Shown here: piece by piece, positions 6,404 through 7,312 of the stretch | How the letters are laid out: each line of letters begins with the position of its first letter | How positions within the stretch are numbered: the first letter of the stretch is position 1 | Source of the DNA: Chloroflexota bacterium | GTDB taxonomy: Bacteria > Chloroflexota > Anaerolineae > 4572-78 > J111 | Length of the DNA: 7,312 nt | NCBI GenBank assembly: GCA_003694775.1 | Contig: RFJV01000537.1 | Coordinates: forward strand, 1-7,312 | Direction of reading: 5' to 3' | The notes under the pieces: generated by a model | What the model was told of the DNA's origin: nothing | What the model saw: only the letters and a program-made list of their open reading frames with translations | Databases searched by the model: none | Position numbers and translations under genes: made by a program

Positions 6404-6444
6404 ATGCAAAAGAGGCGTGGAAAAGCACCACGCCTCTTTTGCAT
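6404..6444. terminator. Bidirectional terminator between convergent genes (17-bp perfect inverted repeat)
   Basis: The arm at 6404-6420 (ATGCAAAAGAGGCGTGG) is the exact reverse complement of 6428-6444, with a seven-base AAAAGCA loop. The inner GAGGCGTGG/CCACGCCTC stem is flanked by AAAA on the left and TTTT on the right, so each strand shows a GC stem followed by a U run. It sits 16 bases after the CotH-family stop and 18 bases beyond the end of the converging aminopeptidase gene, so it can serve both. Confidence 0.85.
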
Positions 6445-6462
6445 ACAACGCTCTACGGCGAG

Positions 6463-7312
6463 CTACGCCGCCCGCCGGCGCAGAAATTCGACCAGCGTGC
6501 GGGTCATCACCCCGGTTGCGCCTTTGGTTAGATAACTACGCGAAGTTTGTTCGGGACTATCGCTGTAGAATTCGTCCCCGGCGATGTCGATGTGCGCCCA
6601 GGGCCAGTCGCCCACAAAATGGGCCAGGAACCGGGCCGCGGTGACGGCACTGGCCGCCCGGCCACCGCTGTTCTTGATGTCGGCCACATCGCTTTTGAGC
6701 TGGCGGTCGTAGGCGGGGTCCAGCGGCAGGCGCCACAGCGGCTCGCCGACCTTCTGCCCCGCGGCCAGCAGAGCCTCACCCAGCGGGTCGTCATTGTAAA
6801 ACAGACCGCTCATCCGCTCGCCCAGGGCAACAACCTTGCCGCCGGTCAGCGTGGCTACATCGACCACTGCCGCCGGGTGCAGGTCAGCCGCGTAGCAGAG
6901 CGCATCCGCCAGAATCAGCCGCCCTTCGGCATCGGTGTTGACCACCTCGATGCTGAGGCCGTTCCGGGCAATGACCACATCACCGGGCTTGTAGGCCGTA
7001 TCGCTGACCAGGTTTTCCACCAGCGGGGCCAGCCCGATGACCGGCAGAGGCAGGTTCAGCAGGGCCACCGCCCGCATGGCGGCAATCACCGCCCCCGCGC
7101 CGGACATGTCGCCCTTCATCCCCAGCATCCCATTGGAAGTTTTCAGGGAGTAGCCGCCGGTATCAAAGGCCACGCCCTTGCCGACCAGCACCACCGGCGG
7201 CTGGTCTTCCGTGCCGGGTGGCTGGTGCTGGAGCACCACCAGCCGGGCCGAGTTGGCCTTTCCCTGGGCCACGGCCAGCAGAGCGCCCATACCCAGCGCC
7301 TGCAGTTCGTCC
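6463..7312 (-). CDS. pepA: Leucyl aminopeptidase, M17 family (5' end outside window)
   Basis: This is the C-terminal catalytic domain (283 visible residues) of a cytosolic dimetal exopeptidase that removes N-terminal residues from peptides. The frame is open to the right edge. The visible protein starts at DELQALGMGALLAVAQG, and the ATG at 7290 is an internal Met, not the start. Compared from memory with E. coli PepA, about 225 N-terminal residues lie outside the window. Numbering from that Met, all metal and catalytic positions are present: Lys38 and Asp43 in GKGVAFDTGG, Lys50 in YSLK, Asp61 in MKGDM, and Asp120, Glu122 and Arg124 in NTDAEGR. Their spacing is the same as in E. coli PepA (K270, D275, K282, D293, D352, E354, R356), so the enzyme should be active. 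The end of the domain is somewhat divergent (AGDEFYSDSPEQTS before KGATG). The stop is TAG at 6465-6463. It converges on the CotH-family gene. Confidence 0.93.
   Translation of the reverse strand, partial: DELQALGMGALLAVAQGKANSARLVVLQHQPPGTEDQPPVVLVGKGVAFDTGGYSLKTSNGMLGMKGDMSGAGAVIAAMRAVALLNLPLPVIGLAPLVENLVSDTAYKPGDVVIARNGLSIEVVNTDAEGRLILADALCYAADLHPAAVVDVATLTGGKVVALGERMSGLFYNDDPLGEALLAAGQKVGEPLWRLPLDPAYDRQLKSDVADIKNSGGRAASAVTAARFLAHFVGDWPWAHIDIAGDEFYSDSPEQTSRSYLTKGATGVMTRTLVEFLRRRAA

Noticed and set aside
1..7312. CRISPR array, tRNA, rRNA, transposase or attachment site
   Set aside because: I found no repeat-spacer pattern, cloverleaf, ribosomal RNA segment or transposase motif on either strand by eye.

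Overview
The window is a moderately GC-rich, densely coded bacterial chromosome segment. The ECF sigma factor, the KAS III with a Gly-Cys-Thr active site and the overall gene style suggest Chloroflexota (Anaerolineae-like). This is an inference from protein character only; no rRNA or other marker gene is present. Nothing points to a phage, plasmid or insertion sequence.

Layout. Positions 1-32 hold four degenerate copies of an 8-base tandem repeat running off the left edge. Positions 111-3034 look like one plus-strand operon: an ECF-type sigma factor (111-725), a DegV-family fatty-acid-binding protein overlapping it by four bases (722-1567), a 117-residue single-pass membrane protein (1635-1988), and a FabH-type beta-ketoacyl-ACP synthase III (2012-3034). 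A strong intrinsic terminator at 3063-3091 closes it. An MFS efflux-type transporter (3170-4495) follows as its own unit. A 224-base spacer (4496-4719) holds candidate promoters, short direct repeats and a hairpin. It precedes a secreted CotH-kinase-family protein with an N-terminal chitobiase/hexosaminidase-C-like domain (4720-6387). A perfect 17-bp inverted repeat (6404-6444), probably a bidirectional terminator, separates this from a convergent minus-strand M17 leucyl aminopeptidase that runs off the right edge (6463-7312).

How the genes may work together. The most suggestive unit is the first operon. A sigma factor is translationally coupled to a fatty-acid-binding protein, followed by a membrane-anchored small protein that could be its anti-sigma partner, and by the enzyme that starts fatty-acid chains. 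This could be a lipid- or envelope-responsive regulatory module, but the link is inferred from gene order alone. The transporter, the CotH protein and the aminopeptidase look like independent units. I see no clearly new multi-gene system such as a defence, CRISPR or biosynthetic cluster.
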